From Rummeliibacillus pycnus (GTDB lineage Bacteria > Bacillota > Bacilli > Bacillales_A > Planococcaceae): DNA of 64,000 nucleotides. The stretch spans positions 3,114,423-3,178,422 of the forward strand of contig NZ_KZ614145.1 of assembly GCF_002884495.1 (NCBI RefSeq), in the 5' to 3' direction. The notes below the pieces were generated by a model. It worked only from the letters and a program-made list of their open reading frames with translations, made no database searches and was not told the origin of the DNA. Shown in pieces: positions 17,446 through 25,757 of the stretch (position 1 is its first letter; every line of letters starts with the position of its first letter). Both the position numbers and the translations under genes were made by a program.

Positions 17446-17480
17446 AGGGCACTCAAAAATGCTTGAGTGCTCTTTATTTA
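17446..17480. terminator. Bidirectional terminator between convergent genes
   Basis: AGGGCACTCAA (17446-17456) pairs with TTGAGTGCTCT (17463-17473), with A and T tracts on the two sides. It serves the EamA gene and the minus-strand acetyltransferase. Confidence 0.88.
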
Positions 17481-17502
17481 TTCTATTGAAGGAAGTTTCA
17501 AC

Positions 17503-17940
17503 TTATGCGAATGTTTTAACCATTAATACATGCTCAATACCAGCGTCAAGGAAAATATCTGACTGCACTTCGTAGCCTAGTTTCTCGTAAAAGCCTTGTG
17601 CTTGTAATTGACCATCTAATTTTACTTTAGATGCGCCAAGTTCTTTCGCTTTGTTTTCCAATGCTTGGATAATGATTCGACCAATTCCATGTGAACGATA
17701 TTCTTCTAGGACGGCTACACGTTGTAGTTTACCAACTCCATCCACTAATCGAACACGACCAGTACCGACTGCTTTGTCTTCATCAGTTGTCACAAGGAAG
17801 TGATAACATTCCCCGCCAAGATGATCATATGAATCAATTTCTTCTTCTTTAGGAACCTGTTGTTCCTCTACAAAAACTTTCATACGGATATCGAATTCTC
17901 TTTGTAAATCTTCTTTTGTTGTAATTTCAAATACTTTCAC
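17503..17940 (-). CDS. GNAT family acetyltransferase, YjcF-like
   Basis: A 145-residue GNAT protein similar to Bacillus YjcF. Features seen are the N-terminal REFDIRMKVFVEEQQVP block, shared with the YjcF/ElaA-like group, and motif A in LQRVAVLEEYRSHGIGRII (R-S-H-G-I-G acetyl-CoA loop), then QLQAQGFYEKLGYE as motif B. The start is GTG with GAGAGGAAG. The substrate is unknown. It is alone on its transcript between the SMR gene pair and the EamA gene. Confidence 0.9.
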   Translation of the reverse strand: MKVFEITTKEDLQREFDIRMKVFVEEQQVPKEEEIDSYDHLGGECYHFLVTTDEDKAVGTGRVRLVDGVGKLQRVAVLEEYRSHGIGRIIIQALENKAKELGASKVKLDGQLQAQGFYEKLGYEVQSDIFLDAGIEHVLMVKTFA

Positions 17941-18098
17941 AAATATCTTCCTCTCTCATTTAGTTTATATACATGTGGCTGATACTAGACTTATAGAAAA
18001 TTTAGATGACTTTTTTGCATATTATATATGAAAAAAATAAGAAAGTAGAGTTATAAATAGAAAATAGTACTTATTTAGTTTAGGGTTTAAGGGGATTT

Positions 18099-18413
18099 TC
18101 ATGAAATTAATTTCAATCCAACAGCGGAGACTAAGATCATGGTGATAAATAATATCCGTTTCCAATTTTTTGATTCACCAAAGAAGATCATGCCGATTAA
18201 AGCTCCGCCTGAAGCACCTAGACCCGTCCAAACAGCATATGCTGTACTCATTGGAACTGAATTCATCGCATATGACAATAATGCTAAACTTAAAGCAAAG
18301 CTAACAATTAACCACACGATCATCGAGAATTTCTTTTCATTTTGCCAGCGATTCATCATCGTAACTCCAAATACCTCACATAATCCAGCCGTAATAATTG
18401 CAAGCCATGCCAT
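18099..18413 (-). CDS. ykkD: Guanidinium exporter subunit, SMR family (YkkD-like)
   Basis: A 104-residue four-helix small multidrug resistance protein. The first helix holds the essential glutamate in the AGLCEVFGV context, and the stretch STAYAVWTGLGASGGALIG is the SMR signature. Paired YkkC/YkkD proteins form heteromeric exporters of guanidinium; the guanidine-I riboswitch upstream of this operon supports that role. The ATG overlaps the stop of the ykkC-like gene by one base, giving coupled translation and a fixed partner ratio. Confidence 0.92.
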   Translation of the reverse strand: MAWLAIITAGLCEVFGVTMMNRWQNEKKFSMIVWLIVSFALSLALLSYAMNSVPMSTAYAVWTGLGASGGALIGMIFFGESKNWKRILFITMILVSAVGLKLIS

Positions 18414-18751
18414 TATGCATCACCCTCCTTTGCATCATGCGAGGTGACGGTTTTTAACCCAATAACCCCCGCTAATAATATTGCTAATAGTAAAACTTTC
18501 GCGATACTTAGTGATTCATCGAAAAAGAGTACGCCGGCCATAACTGTGCCTGCAGTGCCTAAACCCGTAAAAACGGTATACACAGTTCCTACTGGTAGAA
18601 AGCGTCCTGCGAGTAATAAGAGATAGAAGGTAAAGACAACCGCAAAAGCAGTGCCTCCCCAAGCCCAAATGCTGTGTGAGTGCTTTAATCCAATAACCCA
18701 TATGACTTCAAATAAAACAGCAAGTAACACAATAGACCAATGCTTATTCAT
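18413..18751 (-). CDS. ykkC: Guanidinium exporter subunit, SMR family (YkkC-like)
   Basis: A 112-residue SMR protein with four helices; the conserved glutamate lies in LLAVLFEVIWVIGLKHS and the signature is GTVYTVFTGLGTAGTV. The open frame extends upstream to 18874, but that part is the riboswitch and its terminator; AGAAAGGA lies 8 nt before the ATG at 18751, which is the true start. With the partner gene it should form a heterodimer in the membrane that exports guanidinium. Expression should rise when guanidine binds the leader and prevents termination. Confidence 0.92.
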   Translation of the reverse strand: MNKHWSIVLLAVLFEVIWVIGLKHSHSIWAWGGTAFAVVFTFYLLLLAGRFLPVGTVYTVFTGLGTAGTVMAGVLFFDESLSIAKVLLLAILLAGVIGLKTVTSHDAKEGDA

Positions 18752-18775
18752 GAACATCATCCTTTCTACATAGAA

Positions 18776-18820
18776 AAAGCCCGAAAGACCACTGATTAAA
18801 TCAGTCATCTCCCAGGCTTT
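18776..18820 (-). terminator. Riboswitch-controlled terminator before ykkC
   Basis: On the minus strand AAAGCC pairs with GGGCTTT around an inner ACTGATT/AATCAGT helix, and a U run follows. The 5' arm overlaps the 3' end of the guanidine-I aptamer, as expected for a transcriptional on-switch. Confidence 0.85.
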
Positions 18821-18900
18821 TATCCTTCCGTGGCATAGCAACAATGCTATGTGATTTCTCTCGGACCAGACCAACTAATTGCGGAACCCTAGAAATCATT
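18805..18900 (-). ncRNA. Guanidine-I (ykkC-yxkD) riboswitch
   Basis: On the minus strand the leader reads ATTTCTAGGGTTCCGC, then GGTCTGGTCCGAGAGAAATC, a variable hairpin (CATAGC/GCTATG), and ACGGAAGGATAAAAGCC followed by GGGAGA. These are the conserved blocks of the ykkC-yxkD aptamer, which binds free guanidine. It directly precedes the paired SMR exporter genes. Confidence 0.95.
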
Positions 18901-18935
18901 GTCACTATTTAATTGTCTTTATCATAACAAATGAA

Positions 18936-19295
18936 CTAATGCGTTTCAATCACTTTATTGTATCCTTTGTTACCAAATGGTTGAAGCTGTTCAATCCACT
19001 TTTGCTCAAGTTTTTCCAATTCTTTTTTCTCGTCAAAGTAGCCTTCTTTAGGTTTCTTTAACATTTCAACCGTATCAATGCTGAAAGTATCTGCACCAAA
19101 TTGATTCCATTCTTTTTGTAATAATTTATTTGTAAAAGTATTCGTTTTTAACATGAATTTTAGGCCGTTTAACCGTTTTAAATTATTAAAACTACCAATA
19201 TAGATTTTACCATTTTCATTATTAGTAATTTTAAATACGCCTGATTGAATAGGGAGCTCTTTATATTGTGCTTTTAATTCTTTTTTATAATCCAT
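18936..19295 (-). CDS. GIY-YIG nuclease family protein
   Basis: A 119-residue protein with a GIY-YIG core: the motif strands appear as GVFKITNNENGKIYIGS, with the first element G-V-F in place of G-I-Y, then N-N-L-K-R-L-N. Conserved downstream positions include the Glu/Gln-rich helix LEQKWIEQLQPFGNKGYN, typical of the family's last active-site region. The frame extends upstream but AAGGTAGG is spaced 9 nt before ATG 19295. It lies 19 bases after the DUF2087 regulator, in one transcript. This pairing occurs in other Bacillales, but its role is unknown. Confidence 0.8.
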   Translation of the reverse strand: MDYKKELKAQYKELPIQSGVFKITNNENGKIYIGSFNNLKRLNGLKFMLKTNTFTNKLLQKEWNQFGADTFSIDTVEMLKKPKEGYFDEKKELEKLEQKWIEQLQPFGNKGYNKVIETH

Positions 19296-19314
19296 AGTAT
19301 AAAACCTACCTTTT

Positions 19315-20070
19315 TCATTTTTTAATCCAATAGGCACTACCATCTTCTTTACGATCCATAAATCCGTATTCAATTAAGTAGCGTCGAATGAGAACGTAGT
19401 CTTCATGATATGTTTTTAAAACTGTGTTCAATTCTTGTTCTGTATAAATTTTGTCTTCTGAAAAGTGCTGAGCAATTTCACGTAATATCACAATTTTATG
19501 TTTTTCCTTTTTTGGAAATCTTACAATTTTCGCATGTGTACCATTTGGAAAATATTTTGCAATAAGTTCTTGTTGTTCATCATTGGTAATATTGTATCGA
19601 TCATCAATCATTGTTGCGGTTGAGTGGATAGGCACAAAATCAGGAGTTTCAGTATCTTTTTCTTTTAATAATTCCATAAGAGCTAAAAAGGTCTTTGCTT
19701 GGCGTTCTTTTTCTTTCAGTGCAAAGCGATGTTGTCGAATTGTAGAGGTACTACCAATTTCAAGTTCCTTTTGAATTTCACTATCTGATTTACCAATATA
19801 GAAAAGATGTAACAAGTTACTTTGATGTTCAGTTAAACCTGTCATCTTTTTATTTAAACGAATTAGATAATTAAATACGGATTCATGTTTTTCTTTGATA
19901 TGTGCTTGCATCATTTTCTTTGCTTCAAATAATTGATCGTTATGTGGATAGATGATACCTTTTTCGATTTTTTCGTTGCAAAGTAAGCAAGTATAGCAAT
20001 AATCATCTTCAATATATCCATTTTTTAATTCTTGAATAGATGCATGTTCAAATAGATCTGTATCTTTCAT
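19315..20070 (-). CDS. DUF2087 domain transcriptional regulator with LuxR-type HTH
   Basis: A protein of about 251 residues. Near the N terminus two CxxC/HxxxxH-type elements (CYTCLLCNEK, then HIKEKHE) suggest a zinc-binding site. A LuxR-like helix-turn-helix follows (LTEHQSNLLHLFYIGKSDSEI, then STIRQHRFALKEKERQAKTF). The C-terminal 85 residues are DUF2087 (YFPNGTHAKIVRFPKKEKHK to FMDRKEDGSAYWI). AAAGGTGA is best spaced for ATG 20070. The promoter overlaps three copies of a TTTATAAAC motif, which suggests autoregulation. It heads an operon with the GIY-YIG gene. Confidence 0.8.
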   Translation of the reverse strand: MKDTDLFEHASIQELKNGYIEDDYCYTCLLCNEKIEKGIIYPHNDQLFEAKKMMQAHIKEKHESVFNYLIRLNKKMTGLTEHQSNLLHLFYIGKSDSEIQKELEIGSTSTIRQHRFALKEKERQAKTFLALMELLKEKDTETPDFVPIHSTATMIDDRYNITNDEQQELIAKYFPNGTHAKIVRFPKKEKHKIVILREIAQHFSEDKIYTEQELNTVLKTYHEDYVLIRRYLIEYGFMDRKEDGSAYWIKK

Positions 20071-20080
20071 TTTCATCACC

Positions 20081-20149
20081 TTTATAAACTTTTTTATATT
20101 ACGTTTATTAATTTATAAACATAATATAATTTTGTTTATAAAATGTCAA
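20081..20149 (-). promoter_or_regulatory. Sigma-A promoter with three TTTATAAAC operator-like repeats
   Basis: On the minus strand TTGACA (20149-20144), a 17-nt spacer and TATTAT (20126-20121) form a near-consensus promoter. TTTATAAAC occurs at 20081-20089, inside the palindrome GTTTATTAATTTATAAAC at 20103-20120, and inverted at 20134-20142 within the spacer. The -35 box overlaps the TGA stop codon of asnB. Binding by the DUF2087 protein is inference. Confidence 0.75.
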
Positions 20150-21984
20150 TTAGTTAATTTGATGTTATAGTTTTCAAACCAAATATGAGTCTGAATTAGA
20201 TATGCGAGTAATTGAGGACCTGTCATTAGTTGGCCAAACCAAGGGGCTGTGAAGGAGGAGCCTCCTGATTCGATAAGTGAATCGAGTTGTTTTTTATTAA
20301 AGAACTCAAGTAATATTGAGTTTTTGCTCTGTAAGATTGAGGATAACCATTTTCCAACCCCTTCTGTATAGGCAGGATTATGTGTTTTGGGATATGGATT
20401 CTTTTTACGGTATAGAACTTCTTGAGGTAACAAATCTTCCATTGCCTTTCGTAAGACACCTTTCTCCATATTTCCTGTATTTTTTATTTCCCAGGGAATG
20501 TTCCACACATATTCGACAAGTCGATGATCAGCAAACGGTACTCGTACTTCAAGGCCTGCACGCATTGTAGTACGATCTTTTCGGTCGAGTAATGTCGGCA
20601 TAAACCATGTCATATTTAAGTAAAATAGTTCTCTCCTTTTTGCATCAATGAGGGATTCATTTTCTAATATAGGGGTTTCTTTAACTGCAACCTCATAAGC
20701 ATGCTGAACATATTCCTCTATGTTTAGTCTTTGCCGCCATTCTGGACGGAGTAAGTCAATACGTTCATTAGTAGATCGCATCCAAGGGAATCCCTCTGTT
20801 TCCTTAGCATAAAACCATGGATAGCCACCGAAAATTTCATCTGCACATTCGCCTGATAAACTTACTTTAAACTGATTTTTAATTTGTTTACTAAACCATA
20901 ATAACGATGAGTCGATATCCGCCATTCCTGGCATATCTTTTGCATAAACAGATTCGGTCAGTTCTTTTATAAGCGTTTCTTGTAGGATCACTTCTGAGTG
21001 GTGAACGGTATGGAAGGTTTGTGACATTTTATCAATCCAGAACGTATCGTCTGAACGTTGAAAATCATTTGCTTTGAAAAATTGTGCGTTATCCTCATAA
21101 TTGATGGAGTACGTATGGAGAGGGAATTGGGGAGTATTTGCAAATTTGTTTGCCGCAATGGCTGTAATAATACTAGAATCAAGTCCACCTGATAATAAAG
21201 TACAAACGGGTACATCTGAAACGAGCTGCCGTTCCACAGCATCCACGACTAAGTCTCGAACTTTTGTAACTGTATCATTAAAAGAATCTTCATGCTCTTT
21301 ACTTTTTACATGCCAATAACGATTTATTTTCAGACCGTTTAAGTCATATTTTAAGAGGTGTCCAGGTCGTAGTTCTTGAATATGTTTGTATATAGTTTTG
21401 CCGGGAGTGTGTGAAGGGCCTAATCCAAATAGTTCAGCTAATCCTTCATAACTAACGGTAGCTGGAACATCAGGATGAGTAAGTAAAGCTTTGATCTCAG
21501 AAGCAAAGAGTAACTGGTTTTGTACTACACTATAATACAATGGTTTTACACCAAGTCGATCACGAACAAGTATTAAGCTTTTCTCTGTAGCATCCCAAAT
21601 ACCAAAGGCAAAAATACCATTGATTTTTTCCACACACTGTTCACGCCATTCTATATAAGAAACTAGTAGAACTTCAGTATCAGAAGTTGTATGGAAGTGA
21701 TAACCTTTCTGTTTTAGCTCCTTTCGTAATTCATCAGTGTTATACAATTCACCATTGTAAGTAATTGTATATAGACGTTGCTCTTTTTCATAGGTCATCG
21801 GTTGTTTTCCGCCTTCAAGATCAATGATGGCTAGACGCTGATGACCAAAGCCAATGGGACCGTCACACCAAATACCCTCTGCATCTGGACCACGTTTTTG
21901 GAGTGTTTTCGTCATCGTATGTAATGAGGACAATTGGGATGATAAATCTTTTGAAAAATCACACCAGCCAGTAATTCCACACAT
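20146..21984 (-). CDS. asnB: Asparagine synthetase, glutamine-hydrolysing
   Basis: A 612-residue class B asparagine synthetase that makes Asn from Asp, ATP and glutamine. Cys2 after the initiator Met (MCGITGW) is the glutaminase nucleophile, and the N-terminal domain has the Ntn-type pattern RGPDAEGIW and NGELYN. The synthetase domain carries the ATP pyrophosphatase loop LSGGLDSSIITA and later DRKDRTTMRAGLEVRVPF. The size fits Bacillus AsnO (614), which is close to AsnB; the precise paralogue name is not certain. No terminator follows, so transcripts may run into the DUF2087 operon. Confidence 0.93.
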   Translation of the reverse strand: MCGITGWCDFSKDLSSQLSSLHTMTKTLQKRGPDAEGIWCDGPIGFGHQRLAIIDLEGGKQPMTYEKEQRLYTITYNGELYNTDELRKELKQKGYHFHTTSDTEVLLVSYIEWREQCVEKINGIFAFGIWDATEKSLILVRDRLGVKPLYYSVVQNQLLFASEIKALLTHPDVPATVSYEGLAELFGLGPSHTPGKTIYKHIQELRPGHLLKYDLNGLKINRYWHVKSKEHEDSFNDTVTKVRDLVVDAVERQLVSDVPVCTLLSGGLDSSIITAIAANKFANTPQFPLHTYSINYEDNAQFFKANDFQRSDDTFWIDKMSQTFHTVHHSEVILQETLIKELTESVYAKDMPGMADIDSSLLWFSKQIKNQFKVSLSGECADEIFGGYPWFYAKETEGFPWMRSTNERIDLLRPEWRQRLNIEEYVQHAYEVAVKETPILENESLIDAKRRELFYLNMTWFMPTLLDRKDRTTMRAGLEVRVPFADHRLVEYVWNIPWEIKNTGNMEKGVLRKAMEDLLPQEVLYRKKNPYPKTHNPAYTEGVGKWLSSILQSKNSILLEFFNKKQLDSLIESGGSSFTAPWFGQLMTGPQLLAYLIQTHIWFENYNIKLTN

Positions 21985-22133
21985 ATTTTCACATCCTTCT
22001 TAATTTGTCACTTTGCATTATATGTAAAAGTAATGAGAAAATAGCATAAAAATTAAATGAAGTTATAAAAAAATTCTGATGGAGAAAAGTAAGAGCTTTC
22101 AATATTTTCACTTTACGTTTGCATGATTCTCTT

Positions 22134-22162
22134 TTGGCACAGAAGAAAAAATCAGTTAAGAT
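22134..22162 (+). promoter_or_regulatory. Sigma-A promoter for menA
   Basis: TTGGCA (22134-22139), 17-nt spacer and TAAGAT (22157-22162), 38 bases before the ATG. Confidence 0.6.
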
Positions 22163-22199
22163 AGAATAGTTGTATATAAAGATTGAAAGGAAGTAGATT

Positions 22200-23129
22200 A
22201 TGAGTAATAATCGTAATCAACAAATTGAGGAGATTAGCACGGCAAAATTAATGTGGCAATTAACACGTCCGCATACATTAACTGCAACATTTTCTCCAGT
22301 TATTTTAGGGACAGTCCTAGCAATGTTTGATGTACAAATTGACTGGTTACTATTTATAGCAATGCTTGTATGCTGTTTATGTCTTCAAATTGCAACGAAC
22401 TTATTTAACGAATACTATGATTTTAAACGTGGTTTAGATACAGCCGAATCGGTAGGGATAGGTGGAGCGCTAGTACGACATGGAACAAAACCTCAAACTG
22501 TATTAAATTTTGCATTATTATTATATGCAATCGCTGTTGTATTAGGCGTTTATATCTGCATGAGTAGTAGTTGGTGGCTTGTAGCAATTGGTGTTGTTGG
22601 AATGGCGATTGGTTATTTATATACTGGAGGTCCATTCCCTATTGCCTATACCCCTTTTGGGGAATTGTTTGCAGGGCTTAGTATGGGATTTGCATTTGTC
22701 TTGATTTCTTATTTTATTCAAGCTGGAAGTATCAGTACGACTAGTATTCTTGTATCAATACCTGTAGGAATATTAGTTGGAGGCATTAATATGTCTAATA
22801 ATATCCGTGACATTAAAGAAGATACAATCGGTGGCCGAAAGACATTAGCTATTCTCCTTGGTCGGGAAAAAGCGATTAATATGTTAGGATTATGGTTCGT
22901 AATAGCATATGTATGGATGATTGTCTTGGTTGTGATGGGTATTGTTAGCCCTTGGCTTTTAGTAGTACTGATCAGTATCCCAAAACCAATAACAGCTATT
23001 AAAAGTTTTAAACAAGGAGAAAAAGAACCAGCAAAATTGGGACTTGCTATGAAATCTACTGCAATGACCAATACTTTCTATGGTTTACTTTCATCAGTAG
23101 GCTTATTATTAAGTTATTTTTTCTCTTAA
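22200..23129 (+). CDS. menA: 1,4-dihydroxy-2-naphthoate polyprenyltransferase MenA
   Basis: A 309-residue UbiA-superfamily prenyltransferase that attaches the isoprenoid chain to DHNA to form demethylmenaquinone in the membrane. The first aspartate-rich motif is NLFNEYYDFKRGLD and the second NNIRDIKEDTIGGRKT; the N-terminal LTRPHTLTATFSPVILGT and TGGPFPIAYTPFGE are MenA hallmarks. About eight to nine membrane helices are visible. RBS AAAGGAAG lies before the ATG. It is monocistronic with its own promoter and terminator. It supplies the quinone of the respiratory chain. Confidence 0.94.
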   Translation: MSNNRNQQIEEISTAKLMWQLTRPHTLTATFSPVILGTVLAMFDVQIDWLLFIAMLVCCLCLQIATNLFNEYYDFKRGLDTAESVGIGGALVRHGTKPQTVLNFALLLYAIAVVLGVYICMSSSWWLVAIGVVGMAIGYLYTGGPFPIAYTPFGELFAGLSMGFAFVLISYFIQAGSISTTSILVSIPVGILVGGINMSNNIRDIKEDTIGGRKTLAILLGREKAINMLGLWFVIAYVWMIVLVVMGIVSPWLLVVLISIPKPITAIKSFKQGEKEPAKLGLAMKSTAMTNTFYGLLSSVGLLLSYFFS

Positions 23130-23202
23130 TAAACATTAATCTTCCCTAGGTTTCATAAAAACAGGGAAAAAACGTAAGAAAAGAATACTTGTGTTTACTC
23201 GA

Positions 23203-23232
23203 ATTCGCCGAGAAATCGGCGGATTTTTTTTC
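23203..23232 (+). terminator. Terminator after menA
   Basis: CGCCGA/TCGGCG stem with a GAAA loop, flanked by further pairs and followed by eight T. Confidence 0.92.
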
Positions 23233-23310
23233 ATAACGATAGCGTAGGTATTTATGATATGATAGTATACAATTTGTCTCAAAATTTGAAAATGGAAGAA
23301 AGGCGATTTT

Positions 23311-24678
23311 ATGGAAGAAGTGATGAAAGAAAAACAGTCAAAGGAAAAGTTAAGCTTATTCCATTTAACATGGCCAATTTTCTTAGAAGTATTTTTATTT
23401 ACGTTGATGGGTGTAGCAGATACTTTTATGCTTAGTTCCTTAGCAGATGATGCAGTAGCAGGTGTAGGTGCGGCTAATCAATTTATTCATATAACGATTT
23501 TAATTTTGGAAGTAATCGGGAACGGAGCGTCTATTGTTGTAGCACAATATTTAGGCTCAAGACGGTACGAAGAAGTTCCTAAGATTGCAGCAGTAGCTAT
23601 TACTATGAATCTTACAATTGGTGTTGTATTAAGTCTATTCTTTGTGTTTTTCTCCAAGCAAATGATGACAGCAATGAATTTGCATGGAGATGTATTGAAT
23701 TATGCAAATCATTACTTAGCGATTATTGGTGGAGGTATATTTCTTCAAGCATTGATTAATGCAACAGCTGCAATTGTACGTGTTCATGGCTGGACTAGAC
23801 AAACGATGTATGTATCAGTAGCTATGAATGTGTTACATATTGTCGGAAACTACATTTTGATATTTGGAAAATTTGGATTTCCGCAGTTAGGTGTGCAAGG
23901 TGCTGCGATTTCTTCTGTGATTAGTCGTGCCATTGCACTTGCGGTGTTCTTTTGGTTATTGTATCAGGCATTAGAATTTAAAATGAATTTTAACTATTAT
24001 TTAGCATTGCCAAAAGAATATATAAAAAAAATCTTAGGTATTGGAATACCATCAGCTTTTGAACAAGTATTGTATCAAGGGTGTCAAATAATCTTTTTGT
24101 ATTATGTTACTTTCTTAGGTTCAGAAGCTTTAGCTGCACGTCAATACGCTTATAATATTTCAATGTTTACGTATTTATTTGCAATGGCGATTGGATCAGG
24201 AACTGCGATTATTGTGGGTCGGTATGTCGGAGCAAATCGCAAAGATGATGCTTACCATCAACTATGGGTTAGTGTGAAATGGGCTATTTCCTTTACACTA
24301 ATAATGGTAGGAATTGCGATGATTTTCCGTTATCCACTTATGGGCATATTCACAAATAACACTGCAGTTATTAAAATAGGTACATCTGTTTTGCTATTAA
24401 GTATTTTGCTGGAGACAGGAAGAACATTTAATATTACAATTATTAATTCTTTAAGGGCTGCTGGTGATGCTAGGTATCCGGTTATTATTGGTTTTTTCTC
24501 AATGGTATGTATGAGTTTAACACTTGGATACTTATTAGTTTTCCAACTCCATTTAGGTCTCGTCGGAGTGTGGCTTGCAATTGCTGCTGACGAATGGTGC
24601 CGTGCTATCTTAGTATTTTTCAGATGGAAAAGTCGTAGATGGGAACGCTATGCACTTGTTTCTCCAAATAAAAACTAG
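23311..24678 (+). CDS. MATE family efflux transporter
   Basis: A 455-residue transporter of the multidrug and toxin extrusion family with twelve membrane segments in two related halves. The N-terminal LTWPIFLEVFLFTLMGVADT and the PQLGVQGAAISSVISR segments are typical of MATE proteins of the Bacillus YoeA/NorM type. It would export cationic compounds coupled to Na+ or H+. The ATG has AAAGGCG upstream. Two ATG codons lie close together at the start (23311 and 23323); the first is better spaced. Confidence 0.92.
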   Translation: MEEVMKEKQSKEKLSLFHLTWPIFLEVFLFTLMGVADTFMLSSLADDAVAGVGAANQFIHITILILEVIGNGASIVVAQYLGSRRYEEVPKIAAVAITMNLTIGVVLSLFFVFFSKQMMTAMNLHGDVLNYANHYLAIIGGGIFLQALINATAAIVRVHGWTRQTMYVSVAMNVLHIVGNYILIFGKFGFPQLGVQGAAISSVISRAIALAVFFWLLYQALEFKMNFNYYLALPKEYIKKILGIGIPSAFEQVLYQGCQIIFLYYVTFLGSEALAARQYAYNISMFTYLFAMAIGSGTAIIVGRYVGANRKDDAYHQLWVSVKWAISFTLIMVGIAMIFRYPLMGIFTNNTAVIKIGTSVLLLSILLETGRTFNITIINSLRAAGDARYPVIIGFFSMVCMSLTLGYLLVFQLHLGLVGVWLAIAADEWCRAILVFFRWKSRRWERYALVSPNKN

Positions 24679-24713
24679 CAGTAAATAGTAGTTATGCTGA
24701 TAACAAACTTGGA

Positions 24714-24781
24714 AAAGAGTTAGGGATAATGACTAAGGATGTCCCATAAGAGTAAAACTTAGTTTATCCTATCTCTTTTTA
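24714..24781 (+). terminator. Long imperfect terminator after the MATE gene
   Basis: AAGAGTTAGGGATAA and CTAAG in the 5' arm pair with CTTAG and TTATCCTATCTCTT in the 3' arm with a few mismatches, followed by TTTTTA. Confidence 0.7.
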
Positions 24782-24834
24782 TTTGGTAGTTCAGTGTATA
24801 CTAATGAGAGAAGAATGTTAATCGAGGTGTTTTC

Positions 24835-25698
24835 GTGGGATTGTCTAAAAAGGCGGCAAGTGCCAATTATATGAGAGAGCAACAAACAATTTTTGCATGC
24901 CCCGTTTGTCATGAGAACATGGCAGTCACAGATCAATGTGTCGTAACTTGCAAAAATCGACATACATTTGATGTAGCTAAACAAGGGTATGTAAATTTTA
25001 TGACCCATCCTGCAACATCAATGTACGGAAAAGAGTTATTTGAAGCAAGAAAACAAATAATTGAAAGTGGACTCTATTCACCACTGCATAAAGCTATAGT
25101 AGATGTGCTAAAATCGTTTGGGCAAGATCTTACTATATTGGATACAGGTTGCGGAGAAGGTTCACACTTGGCAATGATAAAAAATCGATTTGAATATTTA
25201 ACAGATAAGAAAATAATTGGAGCAGGTATCGATATCGCAAAAGAAGGTATTATTGCTGCTAGTCGAAATTATGGAGAAATTATTTGGTGTGTTGGCGATT
25301 TAGCGAATAGTCCATACCAAGCATCAAGTTTTGACGTAATTTTAAATATTTTATCTCCTGCAAATTATACGGAATTTCGACGACTCTTAAAACCAGAAGG
25401 AGTAGTAGTGAAGATTGTACCGCAAAGCGGATATCTTCAACAGTTGCGAGAACTGTTTTTTGCAAATTCCAACAAAGAATCCTATTCTAATGATCGTACG
25501 GTAGAACGTTTTAAAGAAAACTTTAGCGAGGTATCAATAGAACGTATTACACAAACTATTCAAATTCGCCCTGAACTTGTGCCAATGCTAATGCATATGA
25601 CTCCAATGGGATGGCATCAAACGGCAGACGTTGATTATGTCAAAGTAACAGAAGTAACCATTGATTTGGATATTTTAATAGGAAAAGTAACTTTATAA
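24835..25698 (+). CDS. 23S rRNA (guanine-N1) methyltransferase RlmA-like
   Basis: A 287-residue SAM-dependent methyltransferase of the RlmA family, which methylates G745 or G748 in 23S rRNA. The N-terminal zinc site is complete: Cys22, Cys25, Cys39 and His43 (FACPVC, then TCKNRH). The SAM-binding motif I reads ILDTGCGEGSH near residue 100. A basic, tyrosine-rich linker (DVAKQGYVNFM) follows the zinc domain, as in RlmA. The start is GTG with GAGGTG upstream. In other bacteria the type II enzyme gives tylosin resistance; which of the two target bases applies here cannot be told. Confidence 0.9.
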   Translation: MGLSKKAASANYMREQQTIFACPVCHENMAVTDQCVVTCKNRHTFDVAKQGYVNFMTHPATSMYGKELFEARKQIIESGLYSPLHKAIVDVLKSFGQDLTILDTGCGEGSHLAMIKNRFEYLTDKKIIGAGIDIAKEGIIAASRNYGEIIWCVGDLANSPYQASSFDVILNILSPANYTEFRRLLKPEGVVVKIVPQSGYLQQLRELFFANSNKESYSNDRTVERFKENFSEVSIERITQTIQIRPELVPMLMHMTPMGWHQTADVDYVKVTEVTIDLDILIGKVTL

Positions 25699-25718
25699 AA
25701 GTGCTTTTAAATAATCCA

Positions 25719-25757
25719 AAAAATCCACAAAAGTTTAATCTTTTGTGGACTTTCTTT
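25719..25757. terminator. Bidirectional terminator between rlmA-like and VanZ genes
   Basis: TCCACAAAAG pairs with CTTTTGTGGA around a 7-nt loop, with A-rich and T-rich flanks. It overlaps the last codons of the minus-strand VanZ gene. Confidence 0.88.

Noticed and set aside
18139-18447. 102-codon plus-strand frame opposite ykkD
   Set aside because: Antisense to an SMR gene with clear signatures; no ribosome site.
18752-18874. Upstream extension of the ykkC-like frame
   Set aside because: It reads through the guanidine-I aptamer and terminator; the ribosome site fits the internal ATG at 18751.
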